A stretch of 64,000 bases of DNA from Viscum album (taxonomy: Eukaryota; Streptophyta; Magnoliopsida; Santalales; Viscaceae): assembly GCA_963277665.1 (NCBI GenBank), contig OY728143.1, positions 538,938,394-539,002,393 of the forward strand. The letters are read 5' to 3'. Shown in pieces: positions 1-12,840 of the stretch. The position numbers and the translations under genes were made by a program. Below the pieces are notes generated by a model. It made no database searches. It was given only the letters and a program-made list of their open reading frames with translations, and was not told the origin of the DNA. The stretch's first letter is position 1, and each line of letters opens with the position of its first letter.

Positions 1-3000
1 AAAGGATTGATTTTCTTTGGAAAAAAAATTCAATTAAAATTTTTCTAAATCATATATATAAACAGTAAAAATATTTAAAATACATTTTAAGACATCGAAC
101 ACTTTTTTTAAAACGTGTTTATTTATAAAATATATTTGAAAAATTTTAATGAAAGAATTGATATAGATAAATAAAATTAAAAAAACAATGATAACAAAAA
201 TAAATAAATGAATTTACATAATATTAGTGAATATTTTCCTTGGAAAAATAATAACTTTTTTATCTTGAAAATGAAGCATTAATGGAATGTAGTTCAAGGG
301 GGAAGGTAAATCAGTACATGAAAAAAATATATTTTGCACATTAAATTATTACAAAGGTTTATTGAATCAAAAATGAAAAAAAGATCCTTTTTAATAACAC
401 ATTTACAATTGTATATAATTAATATAATTCTTCTTATAAATCATTGGATAATATTGGAATAATTTCTTTTGGAAACATGTCTTTTTTTTAAACATGGTTT
501 GATGGGACATATATTTTGGACCGTAGATAGGGTAATGTCAGGACTTGTTAAAAAACATTTATGGATCATATAATGTTCCAAAATATAAAAAAACTTCCAT
601 TAATAAGATATTAAAACAATTAATATAGTTTAATAAATGAAGGGATGTTATAGAGTCATCAATCATAATATTTACTCAAAGGAAGCATACCCATTATCAA
701 TCATTAAAAGAGATGTTTTTTTGTCAATGAATTCTTACCACTCGGTAAAATGGGATCATACTCAATATGTATGAATATTAAAATACATTAAAATTAATAT
801 GTTTTGAAAATAAGGATATTCATGACATAATATGTCAAATAGACCTTGAAAACCCAGTTATGTCCATTAAAGAAGATAAATTATGAGAAACACTTCTAAT
901 TGATTTGGTATATTTTGAAACTTACACCCCGTAAAAGAATAATAATAAAATGCGTATCAAAATACCATTATAAACAGTTTTAATAATAGCATAATATATA
1001 AATTGTAATTTTAAAAACTTATGAATAGTAATGGTTAATGAATTGAGCATATGCCTTATGAAAATAAAATTCAAGATGAAATTCACTGACCTTATGTATT
1101 TACTCTATTTGTATTCAATGAAATTTATTAATAATAAATCTAAGATTATTATATATATGTTATAAAAAATATTATTATATACAATATCGTGTATGATTTT
1201 AATATTACTCTATATTCCCTTCATGATAAAAAAAATTCCTTAAGGATTCACTTTCGGGGATATCTTACTTCTTCTTCACATATATATTAATTGGTTACAA
1301 GTTTGGTCCATATACATATAACATAATTTCCAGATTGTAAATCCTGATATAAATACCAATTATATTTATTATATGTGTGTTATAATAATCTATTTATCGT
1401 ATAAATATAAAATTGAATACATCATTCATTAAGATGGTAGCTTGTATGTACACATTAATGTTGTTTCTGTTTTATTCTTGTATCGAATGAATGATATTAA
1501 ATGAATATATGTATATTTATATATATAATAATATTTACTAGGAATAATTATATGATATATAACAAACAATTACACTAATACCATTCCAAATACATTAAAT
1601 TTATTGTGTAAAAATCACATAGATTTGAGGGGGGGTAGTCTACACGTTCTCATGTGAAGTTATTGTATCTAAATAAAATGAAAAGTATGAAAATATGTTT
1701 ATAAAAGGAATTAAATAATCATAAAATTTTAACAAATATCATATATATCATACCTATGTATATTTTCCATCATAATGATCTTAATGACTAGTGATAACGA
1801 AAAAACGAAAAATCAACATTTTATGGGCTGATAGTTCATAGTAAACATAAAATGTATGTTCATTACCCATTATATAAATGTGTGTGTAATATTATGTAAT
1901 AAATTTCAAAAAAAAACCCATAGTATATTAACTATAATTTTTTTTACATTAATGGAATCTGATGAGTTTTGAGGTGGCAGAGAAAAGAAATAATATAACA
2001 AAATTTTATGAAGAATCTAACATCTTATTCAAGACACCCCTTTTGGTTTGCACCCAAGAGATTTATTGGTTTTTATTTTTCCCAAGGGGAGGCATATAAT
2101 ATTAGGGTAGGTTTTATGACGATATATTTGAGCAGATATTTTTCAAGAAAAAATATCTTGAGAGTTGTGAATAAGTGGGATATGAAGAGGTGTTTTTATA
2201 TTGGTGGAGGAGTGGTAGTTTTTTCAAATTTTGGATTTGGATTTCCACTAATGATTTTTCAATGGAAAATATATCCAATAACGATCAGAAATTTATCCTA
2301 GTGATTATAGGGACGTTATAAGTCCATTAAGTAGATTTTTTAAAAATTTATACAACATTTAGGACGTTAAAATTATGTTTTATACCATAATTAAGATGAA
2401 TTTTATATTAATCGATGTAATTAATTTTAACTATGCTCCATAAATTTTTTGATAAAATTTATATTTGAATTATTATAAATTATTAATTTTTTTATTCCAA
2501 AATTGGAATCCATTTTTTGAAATTCCAATAAAATAATTTATAGGTATAAATTAAAATTTTATCTCACAATCGGTTAAAAATGTGTGTTTATAAAGTCAAA
2601 ACCCTCAAAAGACCACTATGTTTTCGTATTAAAATGTAAAATTGGGATTGATTACATTTTCATTCATCTTTTTCATTTAAAAAATAATAATTAATCATTT
2701 AAAACAATTTAATATAAAATTTTCTCATATTTATAAATTAGATGAAAAAACAGTTTTGTAATATTATTCAATATTATACCCAATTCATTAAAAACTGATA
2801 CATGATATAATAAATATCAAAAAGTTATATTTTTCTTATTCTTAAGATCCTCTTATAAATATGAGGTTTATATTGTCTTGTTAAATGTGTAAAAGTACCA
2901 CAAAATGGGATATAAAATTAGTTCCCCATTAAAAGATGGTAAAAATGACCTAATAAAAATATGTGGTATTAAGCATAAAACTAGATACTTCATTGTATTG

Positions 3001-3594
3001 TTTCTATCAAATCTATTGGATAAATATAAAAAAATCATTTAATATATAACATATATTTTACATTAATATACATTACTAATTCTAATAAATTAATTTTTTT
3101 AAGGTAAATTTACTTTATTTAGATACAAATAATATTTTTTCCACTACAATCAATTGATTTTATTTTCATTACTAATTAATTGGTAACCTATGAATCAATA
3201 CTATATTGGATTAAATCATATTTTTTCATAAATTTGTTATTAGTATTCATAAATTATAATTTAATTTAAAAGATAAAGTTTATTAAATTAAATAATAACA
3301 TTTTAAATGTACCTTATTTTTTAGCTCAAATCAGTCTTGAATGTTATACAATCCATCATGTGAAGTCATTATTTATTGCAATGCATTCTATCCACAATGA
3401 TCCATATAGGAAAGATAAATGTTAGGTTGTTTGTAATGCATTATTAACGTGGTTTTAAATATAAAACAATCAATATATAATGATTTATTATAAAATTAAA
3501 TTTATACTCTCTTCCATAAAATGAATAATATAAAAAAGGTATAAATTAATTTATAAAGTAAATATTTAAAAAAATATCAGGGTGTTATATTTCA
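1..3594 (-). repeat. Decayed left (3') LTR of old gypsy element G1, partial
   Basis: AT-rich sequence without real genes. Its right edge reads TATAACACCCTGATATTT on the minus strand, close to the TGTAACACCC start of Tekay-type LTRs, and the decayed minus-strand pol of G1 lies immediately beyond it. A TATA-like TATAAAAAC on the minus strand (about 2191-2200) lies about 1.39 kb from this edge, almost the same distance as the TATA-like site in the younger T1 LTR (about 1.43 kb). The left edge is not seen; if the LTR was about 3.6 kb long it would begin near or before the window start. The 97-codon open frame at 2008-2301 lies within it and resembles no known protein. Confidence 0.45.
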
Positions 3595-5718
3595 CTAATG
3601 GGAAAACCAATCAATGAAAATCATTTTTAACAAGTTTAATAGGAGTACCATTATATTTATTTGAATCCATTTGATGACATTGTGCCTATTAGTCGAGTCA
3701 TGGGTAAAGGATCATCATTATTTTCAATTACCCTACCAATTGAAAACATATGTATATGTATTCAATATAAATAAAAAAATAGGGGCATTTAACAGACCAT
3801 AGAAAACTTCTATTTTAATATTATTTCTATAGAAAAATACATTGTGGTGTAATATTAAAAGCTGATCAACCAATTGAGTTTTATTACCTCTTATATTGGT
3901 TGCAAAATGGTACATCAGTCATTATGATTGATTTAATTTGAAAAATTCAAGGTGAATTAAAAAAATAATAATGTGTAAACAATGACCATATTTATTAAAT
4001 GAAACAAAATTTTTGGAAAATTGAACAACATATGACCATATAATTATAGAGCATGCATTGTATCGTTTCATGATATGAATTAATATAGGTTTGAAGTAAT
4101 CAATTAAATTGATAATTTCCCTAAAAATTAGGAAATTGATGTTGATCTAAATAATAGATTATTGAGGGAGTAAATGTTTGAAACATTAGGTATGGGTTTT
4201 CATGCATTAGATAAATAAAAAGGAAATAATAAATTTTTTAATGCATTTGAGAGGGGAATTGTATTAAATTCACTCATTTTTACCACAACACAATATTTTG
4301 GTATACCGTTTGGACAAACCAAGATCCTCTCACTACTACAAGGGTACATAACATTGATTTCCTCATGGATTGAAAAACCATTAAAGACTATAGAAAATAT
4401 CACTTCCATGAATTACTGACGGCTCGTATGCGTGTACACCCTACATAGCATGGTTGTAGACATACTTTCAACCAGTCTTTTAATATTTTTTGAGAGTTTA
4501 AGGATCCCAACCACCCATGGATGTACTTCAGGACCCCTTGAATTGATTAAAAATCCCATTTTGGGATATTTAAGGAAAATAAATCAAAAAAATAATTATA
4601 TATACCATTGTGGAAAATAGGGATGGTAAAACCACCCCACCGTAAGACAACTCATCCCAATGTATCCCTTCAAAGTGTTGTAGAAAATCATCTAAGAAGA
4701 GTTCTTCATAGTATGAACACAAATCATCTTCCTTATCCCTGGTAGTATTTTATATGCATCCATGCTGCCAAAGAACATGGACCATAGAACTATCCTACCA
4801 TGAACATCCTTCCTTCTAATATCAACGATATATATTAGATGCTATATGAATGATGAAACTGCTTCCATCTCAATATCAAGAGGGTCAGATAAATGATATG
4901 GTTTATCAAGGATCATTCAAATATGAGATACATGGAATTATACATTCATGGAACAATCACTCTAAGGTAATAAAAACCTATCGGATACCAAAAAACAATT
5001 TTCACTCTCTCAAAATTCATGATATTTCATGGCTATAATATTCCATGTATATTGATTCGTTTGTGGCCCATACTATAAGATACATGGTTTGATACATGGA
5101 TTTATGTCTCTTCAACTAGTAGATGTCCCAATAGAGAAACATCAACATCCTCTAACCAATAATAGGTAAATGGAATGGTCTACTCTTGATGGTCTCATAT
5201 AGAACCATATTAATTGTTTCCTAGAAACAATTATTGTATGGAAAATAATCTATATGAATATTATTTTTTTATGAACCACACAAATGAAAGATACAGTCAT
5301 GTATAATATCCTATAACTTTTATATCATTCTCTAATAATTCCCATCATATTTCTGAAAAGTATTGTTTCACCAATGATGTCTAAGCTAAATAAATCCATA
5401 TTCCATGCCTGGATCACCCTGAATAAGATCTGCATGGAGTCTGATTCTTAAAGAATAATAATGTTTTGTATGACATCTTCTTGGATTGGTGAGAATCTAT
5501 ATTGATGCTACCATGAGTCTTTCCATTCAATATTAAAAACATATATCAAAAGAGTGAGTATAATTGAAATGAAAACCCTTAATAATCAAGCCTATAAGCA
5601 GTGCTTCTAGGCCTAAAAAGCCATTTATGAATCGCCTAATATATTTTGGCTTACCCAAGAAGATGTGTATATCAATAAAATTCATGGAATTATCTGAAGA
5701 AACCAAAATTCAAACCTT

Positions 5719-5958
5719 TTAGGGGACAATTAATACATATAGATCATATATAATATTACCAAATAATTTATCCTTAGTAAAACAAAAGTTCCATTTTCTG
5801 AGAATCAGATATAGCAAGTTATCTCTCAATGCATTGAACATTATCTCAAGATGATTATCATGGTCATCTCTAGATAATAAATAAACCAATACCTCATATA
5901 CTAAGACCACCACAAATGAATCTAAATATAGTTTTAAACCATTATTTTTCATATCCAT
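5719..5958 (-). pseudogene. Reverse transcriptase fragment of G1 (Ty3/gypsy)
   Basis: An open 79-codon fragment that aligns without gaps, residue by residue, with the RT palm region of the intact T1 polyprotein in this window (T1 residues about 701-779). MDMKNNGLKLYLDSFVVV corresponds to the [18 protein letters not shown] region, followed by matches to the [20 protein letters not shown] and FLGHI blocks. The catalytic FIDDILVYS motif has become LVYEVLVYL, so both aspartates are lost and the enzyme would be dead. It establishes that 3.6-8.0 kb is a gypsy interior in minus orientation. Survival of the frame over 79 codons is probably chance given the heavy decay around it. Confidence 0.82.
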
Positions 5959-8020
5959 GAAGACTTATAGTTCATTTTCTAGAGGCAACTACATAACCAT
6001 ATTTTCGTACATTTTGTAACTACCATATATTTCTCTACATGGTATTTCTTGATAGCTTGACATGAAAACATCGATATCTGGAACTAAAATTTTTCACTCT
6101 AAAAATTCTTTCCAATCAGATACGATCGAAGACATGGTTTATTTGAGACAGTCGATATCAATTATTCAATTTAATCTAGATTAGTTGATGTTAATCCATG
6201 TACTATTGAAATGTGTGAGCTTTAATCTTGGTTAAAATGATGGTTGAACCACAATGATATGTTTTAGGTCATATGAAACCCTTATCCCTTATATTTTCAT
6301 GTTGATTAATGTTTTTATGGATCTATATAAATTCTATATGACATGGATGAAGGACACTAGTGTCGCACGAGGCCCTTCATCAATGGTGAACCCAACCAAT
6401 ATCATACGAATTAATATAGATAAATCATCATGTATGATGACCCTAAAAAGATCTATAATAGGATATAATTATTCAAGCATTATCCTTGAATCACCCATAA
6501 AGAGACTTGACATCTGAGCTATCATCTAGCCTTGGAAAATATACATTAGTTCAAGTTTTATATCCAGGAAATCCAAATTTAATTTATGGGTATTAATAAT
6601 TACCTCATGTGATGTCAAATAAACTTAATGAAAATATAAATCCTCTTTTGCTCGATAAGGCTTAAACAAGTACACATTGAGAATGATGATGATATATATC
6701 ATATCCATAACAAATAATCTTTCTGGGAAATCATACTTATCAATTTCAAGGGGAAAATCTATGTACTAGTTTATACCCTCTACTAAAAGTTCTCATAACA
6801 TATGAAGGGTTATAACACCAATATAGAATAAAATAACTAATGCTATAATACCAATAGTTATTGTACATTTGGATTAATATGATGTAATAATATAAAATAA
6901 GGATGATACTAGAGTAGAGTCTACCAAACTTGTATCGGTAAATTCAGATGGCCCGAAACAATTCTCCTTTGGTGAAGGATAAACTTCACAATTATGTCTC
7001 AAAACGTGGCCATGAGATTGTCATTTAGTTTCTTGATCATGTAAAATATGGAAACCATTGCAATAATAATCTCGACAACAACATCTACATCCATCATCTC
7101 CCTATCAACTACATATAGGGGACTATATTCCTATTAGATGATTATAAAGTAACCATTAAACTTATTGTGGTGATGGAATGGAAACATGATTACACAAAAT
7201 TAATGTGAATGATTAATATTAACACTATAAGAGACCCATTATATCACATTTCAAAAACATGATATGGTTCAACATATATTGGGGATTTTTATCCATGGCC
7301 TACCACACTTTATAAAACCCCAAAATGATGAAAATCCATGCCACCTGGATGATAATGACCTAACATGTATCCTTGAATCGCGAATTCTTACCACTAGGTA
7401 TACAACTCATATTATTCCATGAATCTAAACTGCAATTCATGTCAGCTAACTCCCTAGTGTTTTTTAGTGACCAGGGACCGGATCTCAATCTCTAGAACAA
7501 TGTCTAGTTGAAAGACATTCATCTATGATCGAATTGAATAAGAAATCCCATCATCCTTGAACATAGAATTAGTTATCTCATCCATAGTGAAGGATTATGA
7601 AAATACCTTTCAAAATGGTGTAGAGGGATGAATATTCAATCAGAGATTGGTCAACATCATTAAGGTGCATGAATTATTGAACACTATCCTTTCTTGAGGT
7701 CTTATGGATGAAATATTTGATGAATTTTGACTATTAATATTCATAGAACATTCTTAGATGTCATTTATCCTATTTCATAATGTCCCACCCAAATTATTAA
7801 AATTCATGTATCTGATATGTTTTAATACTGAACATTATTACTAGATGATTTTCGGTGTGGTTTAATATTTACATCATTTACTCCAACCATGATTCAACAA
7901 CATGAGATCCACCATCCCCAAAAAATGATATATGATGTTTTTGCTATAATTCCATAGTCATATATTCTATAAATGGTGTACGATGAGTATCAATATGCAC
8001 TTTTCTCAAATAACATCAGA

Positions 8021-8025
8021 TATTT
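8021..8025. repeat. Target-site duplication TATTT, left of G3
   Basis: TATTT directly precedes the TGTAA start of the left G3 LTR, and the same five bases follow the right LTR at 19708-19712. Five base pairs is the usual duplication length for gypsy elements. Confidence 0.8.
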
Positions 8026-9857
8026 TGTAATGAACTGTAAATTTAATGGAAATTTTTTTCTTAAATACTTTGGAATTTTATGAGTCTGTGGCTCTTGATG
8101 GCAATTGATATTGAGGCCCGGTCTGACCGGAATCAATTTATGAATTTTAGCTCGGGTACGTTCAGTGAACGAACAAGCGGGTTTTTCTATCTTTTTAACC
8201 AGTGCTCAGAATTGAAATCTAAGGGCACCTATGAACTCACATCGCCAGTAATTGCTTAAGAGAAATTTTACCATAGATGTGTATTATTGAAAGATGAAGT
8301 TATAATTTGTGGATTAAATGAGAAGTGAATAAAATTGTGGTACAATTTTCTTTTAATATCTTATGTTGTTATATCATACATGGGGGAGTTGGGATGAGAC
8401 CCACAAACTCCTAACTACCCATGAAATGATATTTGTGAGGTGGGGCCAACACGAGCCCCAACCTTTCACATTCCCATAACTCTCTCTTAACTCTCATAAA
8501 ACACCCCCTTTAAACATGAAAACTTCCATAATTTAATGTCGACCTTTCCTCTCTCCCTCAAAATTCGTTAAAACATGTCAACACACACACCTTAATTAAT
8601 TAATTGAAACTCTTTCATTAATTAATTAAGTGTTTGAATTTGTATTTTTAAATGTTTTTCTTGTTTAATTAAAATAATGGGTGACCTTATTTTATTTTTG
8701 GGTTGGCTTGTTGTTGCGAGATTTTGGGTCGAGAGCTCTTGAGTTTCAAAGAACGCTTCATCTCCTTTGTTGAAGAACTCCAACTCTCCAACGAAGAACA
8801 TCGACTCGTCTACCCCAGATTCCCCATACCCTTCTTCCTCCTCGAAAATGGAGGAGACACCGACACAAGATCTCACCAACGACATCTCACCTTATAATAT
8901 TCTGTTCCTGAAAAAAGGGTAGATGACACTTCCTCCTCGGATGCACTCTAACGACGTCTACGAATCCTCACTTCGCGACACCGTCTTCAGCGACACGGAC
9001 GTTCTATATAATTTGTTGAGGTGGGGGTGTGATTTGATTGGATCAATGATTGAATCTTCTTTCCTTCTTGTTTTATTCTCTTTAACCTCCTGCTACCAAA
9101 CTAATGGGGAGAGACAGGGACAAAACGACATGTTCCGAATCCTCCTCCATTTTTGTGATTATTGGTGGTTCTTCTTTTTCTTCATGGGTGATGAACTACG
9201 GATCGTTAAGAGTTCGTTATGTGACGCAATGATCCGAAATTGAAGACTCGTCATCATGAGAACCTAGCGGATGTGCAAAGACAAAAGGAGTCGATGGTTC
9301 AGACCGGAACGGGATGGACAGTTCCTCAACCATTCTTCGAGGGAGAATTGAAAACGTGTTTTTGGAGCCGATCAAAAGCCCGGGAACACCAGAATCGACT
9401 TCGGGACAACGGGCCGACCTAGAGTCTGACGTTTCATGATGAACGACTGATCAGAATGTAGAACCGACATCAAGGGAGGCGCGCTGGCTAGAGGCTTCAT
9501 TTCTGGAAAATTCCAGACTACATAGCGTGTACTCCTGGAGAACATTCCGTGTAGTGCGGGCATTCTACGACTAGGGTTTTGGACGTCAGATGACTAACAC
9601 ATAGCGTGTGACCTCTGTCACAAGGCGTGTACTCGCTACACAAAAAAGAGGTGGTGGCTATGCGAGACTCGGTGTGTAACCCAGGAATACACTGACATGG
9701 TGTGGAGTACATGGGCATGTACTCTACAACACGGCCAGACGTGGCCAATGGTGCGGGCGAACCCATGTACAAATTACACGGTTTGGAGAACATGGGTCGA
9801 GGACGTCTACGATCACGTGGACAGCGTACACGGAGCTGACCCCAGAAGTTTGGACAT

Positions 9858-10200
9858 AGCTTGTCACCATACCACACGCCGTGTACATACTTTTTATGCG
9901 AACCGGCCTTCGACACAGGCTGTGGTACATGGACAGTACACGGGTTCTGAAGACAGGGATTATAGTTGTACCACATGTTGTGTACTTACTTTTTACATGA
10001 ACAACCATTCGATATGGGATTTGTTACATGGACGATACCAGGGGTCTGAAGACACGTCGTGTAACCATACCACACGTCGTGTACTTAGTTTTTTACATGA
10101 ACAACCCTTCGACACGGGTTGTGGTACATGGGAAGTACCTGAGTTTTAAGACACTATGTGTGACCATACCAACAAACCGTGTAATTTTTGGAAAATGCCT
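9858..10200 (+). repeat. 99-bp tandem array in G3 5' LTR
   Basis: Three full units and a partial fourth. The landmark GTGTAC-x-TACTTTTTA recurs at 9881, 9980 and 10079 (exactly 99 bp apart), and a degenerate GTGTAA copy follows at 10179. Each unit also carries a CCATACCACAC block and a TACATGG-x-CAGTAC-x-GGGGTCTGAAGACA-like block. The same array at the same relative place in the other LTR shows that it predates insertion. Confidence 0.88.
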
Positions 10201-10407
10201 TGGTCATCAAGTACTCAGTGTCTTGGACCCGTTTGTTTGGTTTATCCTCCTATGACGTGGAGGACCTTCGGGATACATCAACTCTAGACATTGTGTCAGT
10301 TGATGTATCGACCCCCTCTTTACTCATGGAGTGGACCCTCCCGTAATAAATTGCGTTGTGTGCGGGAACCCTAGATCTAGTTGTGGTAGTGATGACTACC
10401 GTGCTGG

Positions 10408-10641
10408 GATCATACGTGGGTTCGACGACGAATATGACTGTACATGGATCCTACGTGGGTTCGGCAGCAAGGATGATTGTACTTTGATCCTCCATGGGAT
10501 CGGCAGCGATGACAACTGTACTTGGATCCTACGTTGGTTTGGCAGCGATGGATAAAGTACTTGGATCCTACGTGGGTTCAGAAGAGATGACTTCTGTACA
10601 TGGATCATAAGTGGGATCAGTAGGGAAGACGATTTAGAGGC
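10408..10641 (+). repeat. 39-bp tandem array in G3 5' LTR
   Basis: Six units with the landmark GATC at 10408, 10447, 10486, 10525, 10564 and 10603, exactly 39 bp apart. The unit is roughly TGGATCCTACGTGGGTTCGG followed by a CAGCGATGAC-x-CTGTACT-like half. As 39 is divisible by three, open frames pass through the array; in this copy the frame seen open in the other LTR is broken by stops. Confidence 0.92.
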
Positions 10642-11450
10642 TACATCTATCATCGCCACCCCTCTTCGTGAGTAGTATACATGTGTGAGCTGATTCTTGA
10701 CTTTCAGTCATTATCATCGATGTGATCGACTAGATTTCCTGTGTGGAATTGGTTGTGCTTTCTTGTGTGGACTGGGTTGTACATGGGCTTGTTAGTTGGA
10801 GCCAAACTGAAATTGGTGACTTAGGTATATGTATGGGAATATAACTAAGTATATTTGGTTGAGACTTTGTGTTTTTATATTTCCTTTGTGGTTTAGCCTT
10901 TGTGGATTCTGGGAGACCATCAGGGGTCTCAGGGTCCCCACTGAGTATCATATACTCACCCTTGCATGGGCTATGCCAGAACTATGTTCTGTTCGATTCA
11001 GATGATAGACATCACTGATCGAGGTAGAGTCTTGCAGTGCGGGAAGGTACCTGGAGGTGGACCACTTGGAAAAACGTACACAGAGCGGACGTCCGGACCC
11101 GAGGAGCCAAGGAGACCATTTGTAACCACCCATCAGGTGGGATATCCGTAGAACGACTCAGTGGTTTATAATTTACTTTACTACAGCTTTTCATTCTTTA
11201 CTGTTGTACTATACATTCAGTTGGGTTAGTATTCTAGCCCATTTACTTTCCAGCACTTACTTTTTTACTTATTTTACATAGTGTTTACTTCATCTTGATT
11301 ACTCTATTGTGTTTGTTTACATATATAAGGGAAATTAATTCACCTTTTTTTCAGGATTTATACCTTTGGTGCTAGTCGCCAGTCACTGGGCTATGGAAGG
11401 CGGGCTTGGGGTAGTCACCGCAAGGGCCCCGAGGACTGGTCGTGAAAAAT

Positions 11451-11462
11451 TGGTATCTGAGT
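11451..11462 (+). other. Primer binding site of G3 (initiator-Met tRNA type)
   Basis: TGGTATCTGAGT lies three bases after the 5' LTR. Plant elements primed by initiator-Met tRNA carry TGGTATCAGAG; this copy has one mismatch within the first eleven bases, presumably a later mutation. Confidence 0.8.
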
Positions 11463-11730
11463 ATTCGGTTCTACAGCAGAACTCAGGACTCTGATAATTT
11501 CTTCCTATGAAAAATAATGTTATGGGTATTGAGTGTGGTAATCAGTATAGGGAGTCTAGTGTTGGTGTGGCAGCTGACGTGTCTATACACTAGGATCCTG
11601 ACTTTTGATTTCTGAATCAGTGCACGAAAACATTGATTGCATGTTTTTTTCAAAAGATGTCTTTGTGATTAATTTCTGTCATCTCACCGGGTATACCTTA
11701 TTAACCGTGGTTTACTTGTTACTCTTCAGA

Positions 11731-12840
11731 ATGGCCCCACGAAGGCAGCCGGTTATGGTTCTGAGCTTTGTGCAAGATGACATCCCACCAAGTGACGATC
11801 CCCCGGTGCAGGTCCCCATTACAACGTAGTCACCGACAGTACATCTACCTATCATCCAACCAATACCACCAACCCCAGCAGCGGAGAGTGCACGCCGCCT
11901 GAGTGCACTGCAAGAGTTTCAGCGAAAGAGGCCGCCCAGGTTCCAGGGAGAGAAGGACCCTCAAGTATCTGAGGATTGGATTGAGGCTATCGTCCGAGTC
12001 TTCAGATTGGTAGGGACACCAGTAGATCTTACGATGATCATTGTGTTGAGTCTCCTACATGCAGTAGATGGTAGATGGTGGAGCCTGATTCTCCAGGTGC
12101 ATGATGAGGCATCTCTACTTTGGACGGACTTAGAGAGCCTCTTCCACTAGGAGTTCTTTCCTGCCACCCTCCATGAGGTGTGCATCCGAGAGTTACTACA
12201 GCTGTGGTAGGGTAGCATGATAGTAGCCTAGTACTCGGTGAGGTTTACCGACCTCTCACGCTACTCCATGGACATGGTACGAGACCCATTCTTCTAGGAC
12301 CGTACATTAGAGAAGGTACTGAGGCATGAGATTAGGACTTCGATGATCTCCCTCATCATTCTGATGTAGGAAAGAGTACTGGAGTGAGCCCTTCAGGTGG
12401 AGAGCTACCTTGCTGAGCCTATGCCCGCAGCGAGGCCTACCACAGGGCAACACGTAGCGGAGTATTCTGCACCTGGTAGTAGACAGATGTTGCAGAGGTC
12501 CAAGAAGTCCAGGCCATTAGGTTGGCGACCTCAGTATACTGGTTTGGAGGTGCGGGGCACATGAAGCAGAGCGAGTCATACGAGAGGCAGGCAGTGCTAT
12601 GCATGCGGCGGGCAGTGCCACATGGCTCGTGACTTCCCAACCAGTCATTAAGAGGAGTAGTAGATGGTTGAGGGACCTCCCAGGAAGAGGCAGAGGTTCG
12701 ACCATGGTAGTCTTCCGTGAGACGGTGGACCAGGCAAAGGAGATTGACGAGAAGCGGGTGGTGGGCGATGCTTTGAGGATCAACCACCACCACCACCAGG
12801 AGGTCAACCCCAACCACAGGGAGATGGCGGACAGAGACAG
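11731..12840 (+). pseudogene. gag of G3, degenerate
   Basis: The capsid gene of G3, starting at MAPRRQPVMV. It reads in one frame through a Retrotrans_gag-type region (RPPRFQGEKDPQVSEDWIEA, then a WW pair and an EFFPATL block). In-frame stops occur at 11827, 12148, 12208, 12229, 12295 and 12367 (all TAG) and 12385 (TGA). The zinc knuckle at about 12596-12640 reads CYACGGQCHMARDF: the last cysteine of the CCHC set is phenylalanine and the glycine before His is cysteine. The knuckle is in another frame, so there is an indel between 12388 and 12596 and a compensating one before about 12840. No functional Gag can be made. Confidence 0.85.

Larger units (their letters stand above)
3595..8025 (-). 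mobile_element. Old Ty3/gypsy element G1, interior part 1 (pol remnant)
   Basis: Heavily decayed minus-strand gypsy interior. The secure landmark is the reverse transcriptase fragment at 5719-5958. A weaker integrase-core-like stretch at about 4200-4409 lies where integrase should be relative to RT; its resemblance to the MDF-x-TGLP region is only suggestive. The interior is interrupted at 8025 by element G3, which duplicated TATTT, and resumes at 19713. Adding both parts gives about 4.98 kb, the length expected of a Tekay-type interior. Gag and protease are not recognisable. About 6.2-8.0 kb shows no gene I can support. Confidence 0.6.
8026..11447 (+). repeat. 5' LTR of G3 (3422 bp)
   Basis: Begins TGTAATGAACTG (TGTAAAGACCTG in the right copy) and ends GGTCGTGAAA just before the primer site. 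It aligns along its whole length with 16288-19707; two blocks compared by eye differ at roughly 15% of positions. Inside are a 99-bp tandem array (about 9858-10200), a 39-bp tandem array (10408-10641) and many short ACAC/GTGT palindromes (about 9518-9780). TATA-like sites occur at about 8495 (CTCATAAAACACC) and about 11320 (CATATATAAGGG); which was the promoter is not decided by sequence. Short open frames at 8703-9422 are not conserved in the right LTR. Confidence 0.9.

Noticed and set aside
2008..2301. 97-codon open frame
   Set aside because: Inside the decayed G1 LTR and overlapping a TATA-like site on the other strand; no similarity recognised.
9518..9976. 152-codon minus-strand open frame and overlapping frames in the G3 5' LTR
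   Set aside because: Several overlapping frames on both strands are open here because the LTR is GC-richer and repetitive; the minus-strand ones are broken in the other LTR.
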